Part shown: positions 1 to 8,569 of the stretch, in pieces
Position numbering within the stretch: the stretch's first letter is position 1
Layout: each line of letters begins with the position of its first letter
DNA from: Candidatus Cloacimonadota bacterium
GTDB taxonomy: Bacteria > Cloacimonadota > Cloacimonadia > Cloacimonadales > Cloacimonadaceae
Length of the DNA stretch: 64,000 nt
Assembly: GCA_012839325.1 (NCBI GenBank)
Contig: DUNQ01000027.1
Span: 16,182 to 80,181 of the forward strand
Reading direction: 5' to 3'
Program-made: the position numbers and the translations under genes
The notes under the pieces: generated by a model
Seen by the model: the letters and a program-made list of their open reading frames with translations, nothing else
Databases searched by the model: none
Told to the model about the DNA's origin: nothing

Positions 1-2050
1 CTGTATTCACACCCGCTATAACTCCGCCGAAGTCAATGACATTGGGAGATACACTCAACATAGGATCTGAACCGGGCGGCACATACAGAAGCTTTATATT
101 AGCACGATTGTTAGAAGCTGTGCCCGAAGTTCCATCCATGCCGCTTACACTATCGCTTTGGAAGCGCAGACAGCTATTATAAGTAGTTGATGTGTAATAC
201 ACCGAAGCATTTTGAGTATATGAGCCGGGAATGATGTCCGTAGCAATATCCACGATGATGTTTGACTGTCCATCCCAGATAAAAGGAGTATCAAAGACGT
301 GAGTATTCCAGCCATTTACAGGCATGAACTGATCATATTCGCAGACGGTTTGATAGGTTCCGGTTTCAAAGCTGCCGCTCAAAGAGTTGAGGTCAGTATG
401 CTTCAATCTTATGGTATAGTTTGGCATGGGGGAGCAGTTATTCACATTTGCCACATTAAAGCCGAGGGCAGCAAAGCTTCCTACTACAGCCCCGGCATCC
501 GAAAGCTCCGAGCTCAGAAGCAGATATTGCTGACGGAAAGATTTATACCAGGTTCCGTAAGGCGTGTGCGCATTCGTGGTGGAATTGCTGGAAGTGCCAT
601 GCCCGATCTGCAGTGAAATGCTGCCATCAGGCAAAACATGGACAGCAAGGGCGTTAGTTGCATCGTTATCGGGATATTGGTCTGAGCTGAGGCTTACCTT
701 ACCATAGAGAGTGTGGCTTCCCGCTGCATCGGGAGTCCAGCTGATGTGATATACTGAGGTTTCCCCGGGCGAGATATAGCTGCCATTAGTGCTGCCGATC
801 ACGATTCCGTCATCCCTGCAAAGCTGGATAGTAAAGTTGCTTTGAGTATTTTGCCCCGTGTTTTCCACGCTGATTTGATAGTTGCTTTGCTCTCCCACCG
901 TAGGCGTTTGGTTGCCGGAGATAGCGGTAGCCGCCAAGTCGTTTTGATATTCTATGACGGGGTAGAGGCTTGATATCGCGCCTTGATAGTCCGTAAAGCT
1001 GTATGAACTCGGATTGAGGTTATTCAGATAGTAATAGCCGTTGTAATGCCCGCTCCAGCCCCAATTAAAGTGAAAGTAGTTTGTTCCCTGATAGCCATCC
1101 AAGACGAAGGCATGCCCGCCGTCATCGCCTTGTCCGCGATAAACCATGGGACGCGATAGATCTAATTCTGCCCGCATCTTGTTTGCCCAAACCGTTGCAG
1201 AATAATCATGAGCGTAGATCATCTCAGCGCTATCATGATACTTAAAGTAGCTCACCAATGCATTGCGGGCATCGCTTGAATATGCCCCGCTGCCGTTTGG
1301 CGAGTATTGCATGTTCACAGCCACTCCGCAGTGATAAATCAAGGTGGCAACGGCAGTGTTCTGCTGCGTGAGACTATTGGGCATATCCTGCCAATTATAG
1401 GTAGTATTCCCAAAATCTGCCGTTTGCATTCCATAGCCTGTGGCATTATAGGAGTGTGAGCCTTGCCCCGTGATGGGATGATTCCATTTCTTCATAACCT
1501 GCGCCATGGCTGTTGCCACGCAACCTGCATAAACCCTGCCGCCGGGACCATCACTATCCAAGGGACATGAAGCATTATATGGCCAATTCTGATCCCAGGT
1601 TGTAGCGCAGAGCGGCGTCACATTGCGACTGAAATCATAATCCGAGAAGTCCTGATTCATGAGCTTTTCCCACTTGGGGTCTTTCACCCACTCGGGATGT
1701 TCACGAATCTCCGCCATGCTCCTACTATATTGACTGAGATACCAATCCACATGAGCAGGAAGCCGGTCAAGGGAGAAGAGAGACTGCGTATCGAAACCCA
1801 AGACGGGCTCTGATCTATCATCAGCGGCGATGAGCACGAAGCCCACGGGCTCGAAACTGACTATATATAAATCCGGCTGAGGTGCATCACTAAAAGGATA
1901 GCCCTTGATGGACGACAGGCTTGCAGAGTCTTTGCTCACATTCTCGAAGAACTTCAGCGCCACGGAGCCGGCAACGCTTTCCTGAACCATTTCCGCCCAA
2001 ACCATGCCAATACATAAGATGAACACCAGTGCGATTACAGCCTTTTTCAC
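1..2050 (-). CDS. Secreted C10-family (streptopain-like) cysteine peptidase, 3' end cut by window edge
   Basis: The frame opens with GTG at 2050 (AGAGG ribosome site 7 bases upstream) and stays open to base 1, giving 683 residues of an unfinished protein. Residues 1-19 form a signal peptide (KKAVIALVFILCIGMVWAE). The next ~80 residues resemble the inhibitory propeptide of C10 peptidases (LYIVSFEPVGFVLIAADD). The catalytic Cys is C177 in GCVATAMAQVMKKW, the catalytic His is H313 in GGHAFVLDGY, followed by the family's FNWGWSG motif. After about residue 350 there is an adhesion-like beta-sandwich (CARDB-like: NDLAATAISG, YQISVENTGQN), then further beta-rich sequence. The family cleaves proteins outside the cell. 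A C-terminal sorting domain may lie beyond the window. The start was chosen for signal peptide plus ribosome site; no ATG serves as well. Confidence 0.9.
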   Translation of the reverse strand, partial: MKKAVIALVFILCIGMVWAEMVQESVAGSVALKFFENVSKDSASLSSIKGYPFSDAPQPDLYIVSFEPVGFVLIAADDRSEPVLGFDTQSLFSLDRLPAHVDWYLSQYSRSMAEIREHPEWVKDPKWEKLMNQDFSDYDFSRNVTPLCATTWDQNWPYNASCPLDSDGPGGRVYAGCVATAMAQVMKKWNHPITGQGSHSYNATGYGMQTADFGNTTYNWQDMPNSLTQQNTAVATLIYHCGVAVNMQYSPNGSGAYSSDARNALVSYFKYHDSAEMIYAHDYSATVWANKMRAELDLSRPMVYRGQGDDGGHAFVLDGYQGTNYFHFNWGWSGHYNGYYYLNNLNPSSYSFTDYQGAISSLYPVIEYQNDLAATAISGNQTPTVGEQSNYQISVENTGQNTQSNFTIQLCRDDGIVIGSTNGSYISPGETSVYHISWTPDAAGSHTLYGKVSLSSDQYPDNDATNALAVHVLPDGSISLQIGHGTSSNSTTNAHTPYGTWYKSFRQQYLLLSSELSDAGAVVGSFAALGFNVANVNNCSPMPNYTIRLKHTDLNSLSGSFETGTYQTVCEYDQFMPVNGWNTHVFDTPFIWDGQSNIIVDIATDIIPGSYTQNASVYYTSTTYNSCLRFQSDSVSGMDGTSGTASNNRANIKLLYVPPGSDPMLSVSPNVIDFGGVIAGVNT

Positions 2051-2088
2051 GACAAACCTCTCATTAATTAAAAGACAACAAAGCTTAC

Positions 2089-2125
2089 GCCCATGCAGAA
2101 CGACATGCCTGCATGGGCATTTTTT
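2089..2125. terminator. Strong hairpin terminator between the nqr cluster and the C10 peptidase
   Basis: Perfect 10-bp stem, GCCCATGCAG (2089-2098) with CTGCATGGGC (2109-2118), and a 10-base loop. A run of six T follows on the plus strand; on the minus strand, the coding direction of both neighbours, the tail is only moderately T-rich. It lies 68 bases past the end of the last nqr-cluster gene and 39 bases before the peptidase start, so it probably ends the nqr transcript. Confidence 0.6.
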
Positions 2126-2192
2126 GTGCCCTGCCTCTCACAGCCCGAAAGCCGTGAAAGCAGGATTTATATTATTTGATTCTTATTTGAAA

Positions 2193-2648
2193 TCAGGGGA
2201 AGAGCTCTCTTACCACCTCTTCGGGTTCCAGGCGAAACTTCGAGCCTTTCCCCTCGAAGAAGCCATGCGCCCGAATCATGTGTATATTCATCGAGGTAAA
2301 TGTAAAGCTTTTCCCGCTCTTTAGGTTCTTAACCTTGGTGATGGCTTTGCGAAACAGCCCTCTATGCATGAAGGGACAGGGCAAGAAGCCGCGCACCACA
2401 TCGGTTTCCACCTCATAGATTTCGTCTATGATGATGGGTCCTTGAAAGCTCTCAAAGCTTTGTTTTTGGAAGTAGTCCAGTCTTTTGCCCACTTCTTCGG
2501 CGGTGACGCCCAGATTTTCCAGGGTCTTGGCGTCGTCTGCGATGATGCGAGGAAAGTCTCGCGGATCATCACCCAGAAACCCGCTGAGGGTAAGCGCTCC
2601 GGGCTGCATTCGCTGTGTAATCTTTATCTCTTGAGGTGTTTTTTTCAT
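2193..2648 (-). CDS. Conserved-looking protein of unknown function at the end of the nqr cluster
   Basis: 151 residues, not recognised. It starts 5 bases after the nqrF stop, so it is almost certainly co-transcribed with nqrBCDEF. It has no signal peptide or membrane span and one Cys (FLPCPFMHRGLF), and is rich in charged residues. The N-terminal part (LGVTAEEVGKRLDYFQKQSF) looks helical; the C-terminal half is probably mixed alpha/beta. It has no similarity I can see to NqrA, NqrM or the ApbE flavin transferase that often accompany nqr genes. A role in assembly or regulation of the complex is only an inference from position. Confidence 0.7.
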   Translation of the reverse strand: MKKTPQEIKITQRMQPGALTLSGFLGDDPRDFPRIIADDAKTLENLGVTAEEVGKRLDYFQKQSFESFQGPIIIDEIYEVETDVVRGFLPCPFMHRGLFRKAITKVKNLKSGKSFTFTSMNIHMIRAHGFFEGKGSKFRLEPEEVVRELFP

Positions 2649-2653
2649 AGCAA

Positions 2654-3763
2654 TTATCCAAAGTCGTCGTATCTGATATTCTCATCCGGAACACCATATT
2701 CTTTTAGTGATTTGGTCACCGCGGCGATCATTCCCGGGCTGCCACAGAGATAAGCCTCCGTGTTTGCGGGATCCTTGATCACATCCTCGAAATAGGGCAT
2801 GATGAAGCCCGTTTTGCCCGTCCAGTTTTCCTCGGGCGTGGCATGCGATAAGACCGGTTCATATTTGAAATTATCAAAGTGCTGTTCAAAGGCTTTCATT
2901 TCGTCATCAAGGTAGAGATCTTTGGTAGTTCTTGCGCCAAAGAAGTAAGTCATATTGCGCTTGGTTCCCGCTTCCTGCAGATATTCCAGCATGGATTTGA
3001 TGGGCGCCATGCCGGAGCCTCCTGCCACGAATAGAGTATCCGCATCGCTATCTTTGAGCATGAAATCTCCATAGGGTCCCGTGAGCGAGACTTCATCGCC
3101 AACCTTGAGATGTTTATGCACCCAAGTCGAGCAGATTCCTTCCGGCACGAGGCGGATGATGAGCTGCAATCTATCTTTGATCTGCGGTTTTGAGGAGATG
3201 GAATAGGCGCGCACAGCTTTCTCTTTCACCTTTTCATAAGGCTGGCTTTCCAGCTGCACATATTGCCCTGCCTTGAAGTCTATCTCTTCGCCTTCCTTGA
3301 ACTTGAAGGTGATGCCCTTGATATCGTATGTATAATCAATGATCTCTTCGATAGTGGCATCATAGCGGCGGATATTGAAAAACTCTTCCGCGATCATGAT
3401 GCGCACATCATTTTTGACCTTTACCTGACAGGAGAGGCGCACGTTATCTTCCATCTCGGCAGCAGTAAGCAGAGGCTTTTCAGTGGGCAAAATAGGCCCG
3501 CCGCCTTCCAAAACTTGACACTTACAAGCGCCGCAGGTTCCGCGTCCGCCACAAGCTGAGGGGATGAAGATCTGGCTATCGCTAAGCGTGGAGAGCAGGC
3601 TATTCCCGCCCGTCACCGTGAGCTTGCGCTTGCCATTGATATCGATCTCCACCTCGCCATAATTGCTGAGCCATCTTTGCGCTATCACCATGAGCAGCGC
3701 GAGGCTCGTTCCAATCCCGCTCATCCAAGCAATGTCTAATAATATTCTTTCTATCATCGCCAT
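2654..3763 (-). CDS. nqrF: Na+-translocating NADH:quinone reductase subunit F
   Basis: 369 residues. One N-terminal membrane helix (about 5-27), then a plant-type [2Fe-2S] ferredoxin domain with CGGRGTCGACKC and a fourth Cys in LSCQVKV, then a ferredoxin-NADP reductase-like module with the FAD motif RAYSISS and the NAD-binding GGSGMAPIKSM. In NQR this subunit accepts hydride from NADH and passes electrons from FAD to the [2Fe-2S] centre. The ferredoxin-FAD/NAD fusion is characteristic of NQR and absent from RNF, which fixes the type of the complex. Slightly shorter than the roughly 407 residues of Vibrio NqrF. Six bases separate it from nqrE. Confidence 0.93.
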   Translation of the reverse strand: MAMIERILLDIAWMSGIGTSLALLMVIAQRWLSNYGEVEIDINGKRKLTVTGGNSLLSTLSDSQIFIPSACGGRGTCGACKCQVLEGGGPILPTEKPLLTAAEMEDNVRLSCQVKVKNDVRIMIAEEFFNIRRYDATIEEIIDYTYDIKGITFKFKEGEEIDFKAGQYVQLESQPYEKVKEKAVRAYSISSKPQIKDRLQLIIRLVPEGICSTWVHKHLKVGDEVSLTGPYGDFMLKDSDADTLFVAGGSGMAPIKSMLEYLQEAGTKRNMTYFFGARTTKDLYLDDEMKAFEQHFDNFKYEPVLSHATPEENWTGKTGFIMPYFEDVIKDPANTEAYLCGSPGMIAAVTKSLKEYGVPDENIRYDDFG

Positions 3764-3769
3764 AGCCCC

Positions 3770-4357
3770 TTATTGAATCTGCACAATGCCGGAAAAGCCG
3801 ACAAAGCCCAGTGCCATGATGCCTGTGATGATGAGGCTGATGCCCGCACCGCGGAGCCCCATGGGGATCATCCTTTCGCGCAGCTTACGCCGGATTGCCG
3901 CAAGCAGCATGATAGCCAAAAGCCAGCCAATCCCGCTTCCCGCCGCAAAGGCAATGGTTTGCAAGAAGCTATAATCTCGAATCACCATAAAGAGGCTCAC
4001 TCCGAATATAGCGCAATTCACGGTGATCAGCGGCAAGAATATGCCCAGCGTGAAATACAGAGCCGGCAGATAGCGCTCGATGATGAGTTCCAAGAATTGA
4101 ACAAAAGCTGCAATCACGATGATGAAGACGATGAATTGCAGGTAAACCAGATCGAAGGGAACAAGTAGCAGGTGATAGACCAGCCAGTTCAAAGCCGCGG
4201 TGAATGTAAGCACAAAAAACACCGCTATCCCCAAGCCGATTGAGCTTTCCATCTCACGCGAAAGCGAGAGATATGAACACATTCCCAAGAAGTTTGTCAG
4301 CAGGATATTACTCGTGAAGATCGCTGCCCAAAATAGTACAAATGCACTGATATCCAT
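3770..4357 (-). CDS. nqrE: Na+-translocating NADH:quinone reductase subunit E
   Basis: 195 residues with six predicted membrane helices. The NILLTNFLGMCSYLSLSRE segment near residue 20 and NCAIFGVSLF near 113 carry the conserved Cys residues that in NqrD/NqrE (and RnfE/RnfA) hold an intramembrane iron centre. The family forms a pair of inverted-topology subunits in the membrane core of the Na+ pump. Its ATG shares one base with the end of nqrD, so the two are translationally coupled. Confidence 0.92.
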   Translation of the reverse strand: MDISAFVLFWAAIFTSNILLTNFLGMCSYLSLSREMESSIGLGIAVFFVLTFTAALNWLVYHLLLVPFDLVYLQFIVFIIVIAAFVQFLELIIERYLPALYFTLGIFLPLITVNCAIFGVSLFMVIRDYSFLQTIAFAAGSGIGWLLAIMLLAAIRRKLRERMIPMGLRGAGISLIITGIMALGFVGFSGIVQIQ

Positions 4358-4953
4358 TATGCGTTCCCCTTATAAAATCTCGAATTTATGATCCAAATCA
4401 GCATGGCAAGCAGGAAGAAAGCACTCGGCGCCATCACCATGATGCTCCACTTTGTCCACCACGAACCCAATACCTGGACTCCAAAGAGCGTGCCAAAGCC
4501 AAAGAGCTCGCGCACGAACGAGATCGCCAGCAGAACGAGGGTGTATCCCAGCCCTGCGCCCAGCCCATCGATTACCGAATCCAAGGGCTTATTCTGCGAA
4601 GCAAAGGCCTCCGCTCTGCCCATCAAGATGCAATTTGTAATGATGAGTCCCACATAGGGACCAAGCTGTTTACTGATCTCAGGCATGTTTGCCTTCAGGA
4701 AGATATCCACGATGATCACATAGGAAGCGATGATGAGAGTTTGTACCATCATGCGCACGCTGCGCGGAGTCCATTCCCTTATCAGCGAGATGGTAAAGTT
4801 CGATAGCGTAAGCGAAAAGATTACGCCCAAACCCATGATCAATGAGTTCATCATGAGGTTCGTCACCGCCAGAGCCGAGCATATCCCCAGAATCTGGCGC
4901 CAAACGGAGTTTTCCGTGAACGCTGCCGTCATAAATATCTGTTTCTTTGTCAT
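4357..4953 (-). CDS. nqrD: Na+-translocating NADH:quinone reductase subunit D
   Basis: 198 residues, six predicted membrane helices. Conserved Cys positions appear in QILGICSALAVTN and LIITNCILMGRAEAFA, as expected for the NqrD/RnfE family that pairs with NqrE. The N-terminal part SVWRQILGICSALAVT is typical. Overlaps nqrC by four bases (ATGA), so it is coupled to it. Length is close to the usual 200-210 residues. Confidence 0.92.
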   Translation of the reverse strand: MTKKQIFMTAAFTENSVWRQILGICSALAVTNLMMNSLIMGLGVIFSLTLSNFTISLIREWTPRSVRMMVQTLIIASYVIIVDIFLKANMPEISKQLGPYVGLIITNCILMGRAEAFASQNKPLDSVIDGLGAGLGYTLVLLAISFVRELFGFGTLFGVQVLGSWWTKWSIMVMAPSAFFLLAMLIWIINSRFYKGNA

Positions 4954-5618
4954 AGCTGTTCTTCCCTCTCAAAAGCATTGTATATATATGTGATTTCATC
5001 TTTTAACATCTGTAAGACTGCGCTGGAAGTGATGGTGGCACCCGTCACGCTACGCAGCTCGGAATCGTCCTTCGGAGTCTGGGTTTCGGCGATGAATTCA
5101 TACTTTTTGCTCACATCGCTGTCGCTCTCGGGATTATACACAAAGAGGCGGTCTTTGAATTGCTTCAAAAACCAATCTTCCTCTATGCGCGCACCCAAGC
5201 CGGGAGTCTCCATCTGGCTCACAAGCCTAAGCTCAAGAATCGTGTCCAGCTGTGTATTCAGCGAAACCAGCGCCGACATGCTGCCCCAAAGTCCATTGCC
5301 CGCAATCTCGAAAGCATAGCCCAAAATCTCGTCATCCACCTTTGCGGCGAATACATTACGCTCGAAGCTATCCACCGCAATCGGGACGATATATTCATCA
5401 TAACTTTCAGGATATGCGGCGATTATCTCGTCCTCCGCAACACCCGTTTTATCACTAATCACGCCCGCGAGCGTTATCAGCACCTTGCGATTGTAACTAT
5501 CATCTATATGCGCCTGAATCTTCCCCTGACTGAGCCTATACATCACCGCCAAGATGCCGGTGAAGATCAGCACTGTGATCAGCATGAAGATTATGGGATA
5601 AAGGAAGCTGTCTTTCAT
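4950..5618 (-). CDS. nqrC: Na+-translocating NADH:quinone reductase subunit C, covalent FMN
   Basis: 222 residues: one N-terminal membrane helix (about 7-27), then a periplasmic FMN-binding domain. Near residue 190 SVTGATITSSAV carries the S/T-G-A-T motif whose Thr is esterified to FMN by ApbE in this family. GLGARIEEDWFLKQF is the conserved stretch before it. No apbE gene is in the window. Slightly shorter than Vibrio NqrC (about 257). Overlaps nqrB and nqrD by four bases each. Confidence 0.92.
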   Translation of the reverse strand: MKDSFLYPIIFMLITVLIFTGILAVMYRLSQGKIQAHIDDSYNRKVLITLAGVISDKTGVAEDEIIAAYPESYDEYIVPIAVDSFERNVFAAKVDDEILGYAFEIAGNGLWGSMSALVSLNTQLDTILELRLVSQMETPGLGARIEEDWFLKQFKDRLFVYNPESDSDVSKKYEFIAETQTPKDDSELRSVTGATITSSAVLQMLKDEITYIYNAFEREEQL

Positions 5619-6538
5619 TTTACCCCCACTTTTTCAAGTCCGTATTCTATGAGAGGCATGAAGGCATTGGTAAGGAGTAGCGCAAACATAAAGCCTTCTG
5701 CGAAAAGGGAATACTTGCGGATGAACACCGTGAGGAAGCCTATCAATATGCCATATATCCACACCGCCCAAGTGCCTTTCGGGCATGTGACGGGGTCTGT
5801 CACCATGAATACCACTCCAAACATCGCGCCGCCGCTGATGAGGAAATAAAGCGGATTTACGCCCGGATAAAAGATGAAGCTGAAGAGGCTAAGCGAGAGC
5901 AAAGTGCTGAGCATGGGCTGCCATTTTGCCGTCTTCGTGGCAATCAGATAGATGGCTGCAAGCAGGATAAGAAAGGCGGAAGTTTCGCCCGCAGAACCCG
6001 GCTCGAATCCCCAAAAACTATCCATGAAACTATATAGCTTTTCGCCCGACATGCGCATGTGGTTCAATATCGTGGCACCGGTCTGCATGCCTTCCGGCGC
6101 AGCCCAACGCACAAAGCCGCCGGGGAAGTCCCTCAGCAAATATGGCTTTACCCAAGAGATGGTCATCTGATTTGGGAACGAGATATATACGAAGGTGCGC
6201 CCAAGAATTGCGGGATTGAATATATTCATGCCAAAACCGCCGAAAACCATCTTGCCGAAAGCGATTGAGACTATCGCTCCCACAGCCGAAATCCACAGAG
6301 GAATGGTGGGAGGCAAGCTGAGCGCAATGAGCGTCCCTGTCACGAATACCGCCATGGAAACTTTGCCCGGCTTTTTCTTCATCACGAAGAGGTATTCCGT
6401 GAGAAATGCGGCGATATTTGCCACGACTACGGATGCGAAAACCCTCCACCCAAAAAGGTAGACGGCAAAGATGATAACGGGGATCAAACTATAGAGAACC
6501 CGGTTCATCATCTGCTGCTTTAAGATTCTTTTGAACAT
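5615..6538 (-). CDS. nqrB: Na+-translocating NADH:quinone reductase subunit B, short form
   Basis: 307 residues with about ten hydrophobic helices. GMQTGATILNHM near residue 150 holds the T-G-A-T motif for covalent FMN, and FGGFGMNIFNPAILGRTF is the conserved core. In the family this subunit carries FMN, riboflavin and part of the Na+ path. It is about 100 residues shorter than Vibrio NqrB and nearer to RnfD in length, lacking the long N-terminal cytoplasmic extension, the part expected to touch NqrA. It is the first gene of the operon and no nqrA precedes it. Start supported by AAGGAA upstream and a TTGACA element about 55 bases further up. Confidence 0.88.
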   Translation of the reverse strand: MFKRILKQQMMNRVLYSLIPVIIFAVYLFGWRVFASVVVANIAAFLTEYLFVMKKKPGKVSMAVFVTGTLIALSLPPTIPLWISAVGAIVSIAFGKMVFGGFGMNIFNPAILGRTFVYISFPNQMTISWVKPYLLRDFPGGFVRWAAPEGMQTGATILNHMRMSGEKLYSFMDSFWGFEPGSAGETSAFLILLAAIYLIATKTAKWQPMLSTLLSLSLFSFIFYPGVNPLYFLISGGAMFGVVFMVTDPVTCPKGTWAVWIYGILIGFLTVFIRKYSLFAEGFMFALLLTNAFMPLIEYGLEKVGVK

Positions 6539-6568
6539 AAAAGAATTTCCTTTTTTCTTGATAATCCG

Positions 6569-6597
6569 AACTTATTTGACTTTAGGTATTCTGTCAA
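6569..6597 (-). promoter_or_regulatory. Putative nqr operon promoter
   Basis: On the minus strand TTGACA (6592-6597) is followed after 17 bases by TAAGTT (6569-6574), 30 bases before the nqrB start. The -35 is perfect and the -10 weak. The TTGACAGAATACCT stretch recurs upstream of the gene at 25051. Confidence 0.4.
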
Positions 6598-6604
6598 TAT
6601 AAAT

Positions 6605-7130
6605 GTGGGGAAAGCTCACTACGTGAGCCGATTTAGCGATTTAACGATTTGGCGATTTAGCGAGCTTCGCTGCTGCCGCGTTCGATTTGGACAAGCAACA
6701 TATTCGTAGCATGCCGCGACCGGTTTGGCAACGCCCTCGTTGCCAAGAGCGGCATCAGGAACCAATCAGCACTATCTTGCTCCACTCGTTAGGCTAACGC
6801 AATAGTAACACTGACTTTAGTCGGTCGCCAAAGTAGGCTTCAGCATACTTATAATTACCATGCACAAAGCGCATCCCTCATGGTGGATTGCAAGCGTCCC
6901 CGCTTGCACCTTAAAAACTCGACACGAGACGTGTCGAATCCAATGTTGGGCAGGCAACGTCCCCGTTGCCTGAGATAGCGCAGCTATCTACTCTTGTAGC
7001 TTGTAGCTAAATTAGTCGGCTTCCTATCTCCATGCGCATCAGCGCATTCCGCACACTCTGGGCAGGCAACATCCTGTTGCCTGAGAAAGCAAAGCTTTCT
7101 ACCAAAAGTCCACAAATTAACACGAAATAA
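6605..7130. repeat. Intergenic repeat cluster 1: GATTTARC words and hairpin mosaic, forward copy
   Basis: No gene is seen here. At 6630-6663 a short word close to CGATTTARC is repeated four times. At 6712-6750 there is a hairpin module with stem GGCAACG/CGTTGCC. From 6793 to 7101 follows a full-length modular repeat: ACTGACTTTAGTCGGT, a GTAGGCTTCAGC hairpin, an ATGCGC-type hairpin, GCAAGCGTCCCCGCTTGC, a CGACACG/CGTGTCG hairpin, GGCAACGTCCCCGTTGCC, GCGCATCAGCGCAT, GGCAACATCCTGTTGCC and GAAAGCAAAGCTTTC. The same modules in nearly the same order recur at 8570, 26031 (inverted) and 35735. Confidence 0.85.
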
Positions 7131-7181
7131 CCACATATATGGCAAGATAATCATCATATTTACGAAAATATCACAAAAAAC

Positions 7182-7208
7182 TTGACAACTTACCTATATC
7201 TCTTATCT
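7182..7208 (+). promoter_or_regulatory. Putative promoter of the AAA_15 ATPase gene
   Basis: TTGACA at 7182-7187 followed by TTATCT at 7203-7208 (15-base spacing, short). It lies 30 bases before the start codon. The -35 is perfect and the -10 weak. Confidence 0.35.
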
Positions 7209-7237
7209 GTGTCAAAAAAGAAACACAGGAGCGAATC

Positions 7238-8563
7238 ATGTTAATTGAATTTTCAGTTCAGAATTTCCGTTCCATCAAAGATAGGATCACTCTTAGCATG
7301 GAAGCCACCAGCCTGAAAGAGCATCCCGATCACGTCACACATACTCCTAGGCATAGCCTTCTGAAAACCAGTGTTATATATGGCGCAAATGCTTCCGGTA
7401 AGAGCAACCTATTTGCGGCTTTGAATCAGATGAGAAAGATGATGATGTATTCCGCAAAAGATAGCCAAGCAGACGAACCGATGGGCTACGATCCCTTCCT
7501 CTTGGGAGCGGGTAATAAAGAAGAGCCCACCGAGATGGAAGCCATTTTCATAATAGAAGATGCAATCTACAGATACGGCTTTTCTTATACAAGGAATAAA
7601 GTGGTATCTGAGTGGTTATTTAGAAGATATGCAAAACCTTATGCTCGTGAGATTTGCCTTTTTGAACGCAAAGGACAAGATGGGTTTCAGGCGCATCGCG
7701 ACTTTAAAGAAGGGGACGAATCATTGCAAAAATTCTTACGTGAAAACACCTTATTGATCAGTCTTTTTGCTCAGTTCAATGGTATGGTGTCAAGGCAGAT
7801 AATAAGGTTTTTTAACACAACATTTATCTGGGCTCTCCACATTTATATGCCTGCTGATACCATAATGCTAATTGAAGAAGGAAAAGTCCCTTTAGATTGG
7901 ATAAGCATGTTTTTAAATGCGGCTGATTTGCAGATCAAAGAAATTCGCATCAATGATGAAAGCTTACATGAAGAAGAGAACCTTAGGCCTAAAGGCGGGT
8001 ACTCTATTATTAAAGCCCAAGGCAGCGATAAGTCTAAGATAACGATTCATGTCAAGCATGAGTATTATGATGAATTAGAGAAGAAATATAAATCGCAATG
8101 GTTTGATCTCTATTCCCAGGAGTCCGAGGGCGTAAAAAAGCTCTTTTGCTTGGCAGGACTTATTTATATCAGCATCCAAAAAAGCTATAGACTGTTTGTC
8201 GATGGAATAGGTGCCAACCTGCATCCTTCGCTAAGTAGATTGATATTCCGCCTTTATCAAGACCCGGATATAAACAAAAATGGTGCTCAATTAATTGCCA
8301 CTACCCACGATATTACACACTTAAATAGATCTCTTTTCCGCCGCGACCAAATCTGGTTTATGGAAAAAACAAGCTCTCATAATTCTGAATTGTATTCCTT
8401 AGCAGAATATAAACTTCCACAAGGCAAAGCACGCAACGATGCATCCTATGGAAAAGACTATTTCCGAGGCAAGTATGGAGCTGTTCCATTTGTGGATTAT
8501 GATAGTTTTGTAGAATTGTTTAAGAGACCGATAGCGGCTCCGGATGGTGGCGAAGATGAGTAG
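7238..8563 (+). CDS. AAA_15/AAA_21-type ATPase (RloA/OLD-like), degenerate Walker B
   Basis: 441 residues. The N-terminus MLIEFSVQNFRSIKDR is diagnostic of the ABC-like AAA_15 group, with Walker A GANASGKSN near residue 50 and a C-terminal half containing the signature-like SQESEGVKK (about 290), Walker B and a switch His in ATTHDITHL (about 360). Relatives act in phage defence or as toxin-associated ATPases, usually beside a nuclease or RloB gene. No such partner follows: 8564-9266 is repeat DNA. The expected Walker B ending D-E reads LFVDGIGANLHP, so the catalytic Glu is replaced by Gly. This may be an inactive or regulatory version or a decaying remnant, although the frame is intact. Ribosome site AGGAGCGAATC precedes the ATG. 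Confidence 0.8.
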   Translation: MLIEFSVQNFRSIKDRITLSMEATSLKEHPDHVTHTPRHSLLKTSVIYGANASGKSNLFAALNQMRKMMMYSAKDSQADEPMGYDPFLLGAGNKEEPTEMEAIFIIEDAIYRYGFSYTRNKVVSEWLFRRYAKPYAREICLFERKGQDGFQAHRDFKEGDESLQKFLRENTLLISLFAQFNGMVSRQIIRFFNTTFIWALHIYMPADTIMLIEEGKVPLDWISMFLNAADLQIKEIRINDESLHEEENLRPKGGYSIIKAQGSDKSKITIHVKHEYYDELEKKYKSQWFDLYSQESEGVKKLFCLAGLIYISIQKSYRLFVDGIGANLHPSLSRLIFRLYQDPDINKNGAQLIATTHDITHLNRSLFRRDQIWFMEKTSSHNSELYSLAEYKLPQGKARNDASYGKDYFRGKYGAVPFVDYDSFVELFKRPIAAPDGGEDE

Positions 8564-8569
8564 AAGAAG

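Noticed and set aside
3773..6461. Many plus-strand open frames opposite the nqr genes
   Set aside because: They lie fully within strongly supported minus-strand genes with clear family motifs and cofactor sites.
2654..6538. RNF complex instead of NQR
   Set aside because: NqrF-type ferredoxin-FAD/NAD fusion is present, and RnfB and RnfC are absent.
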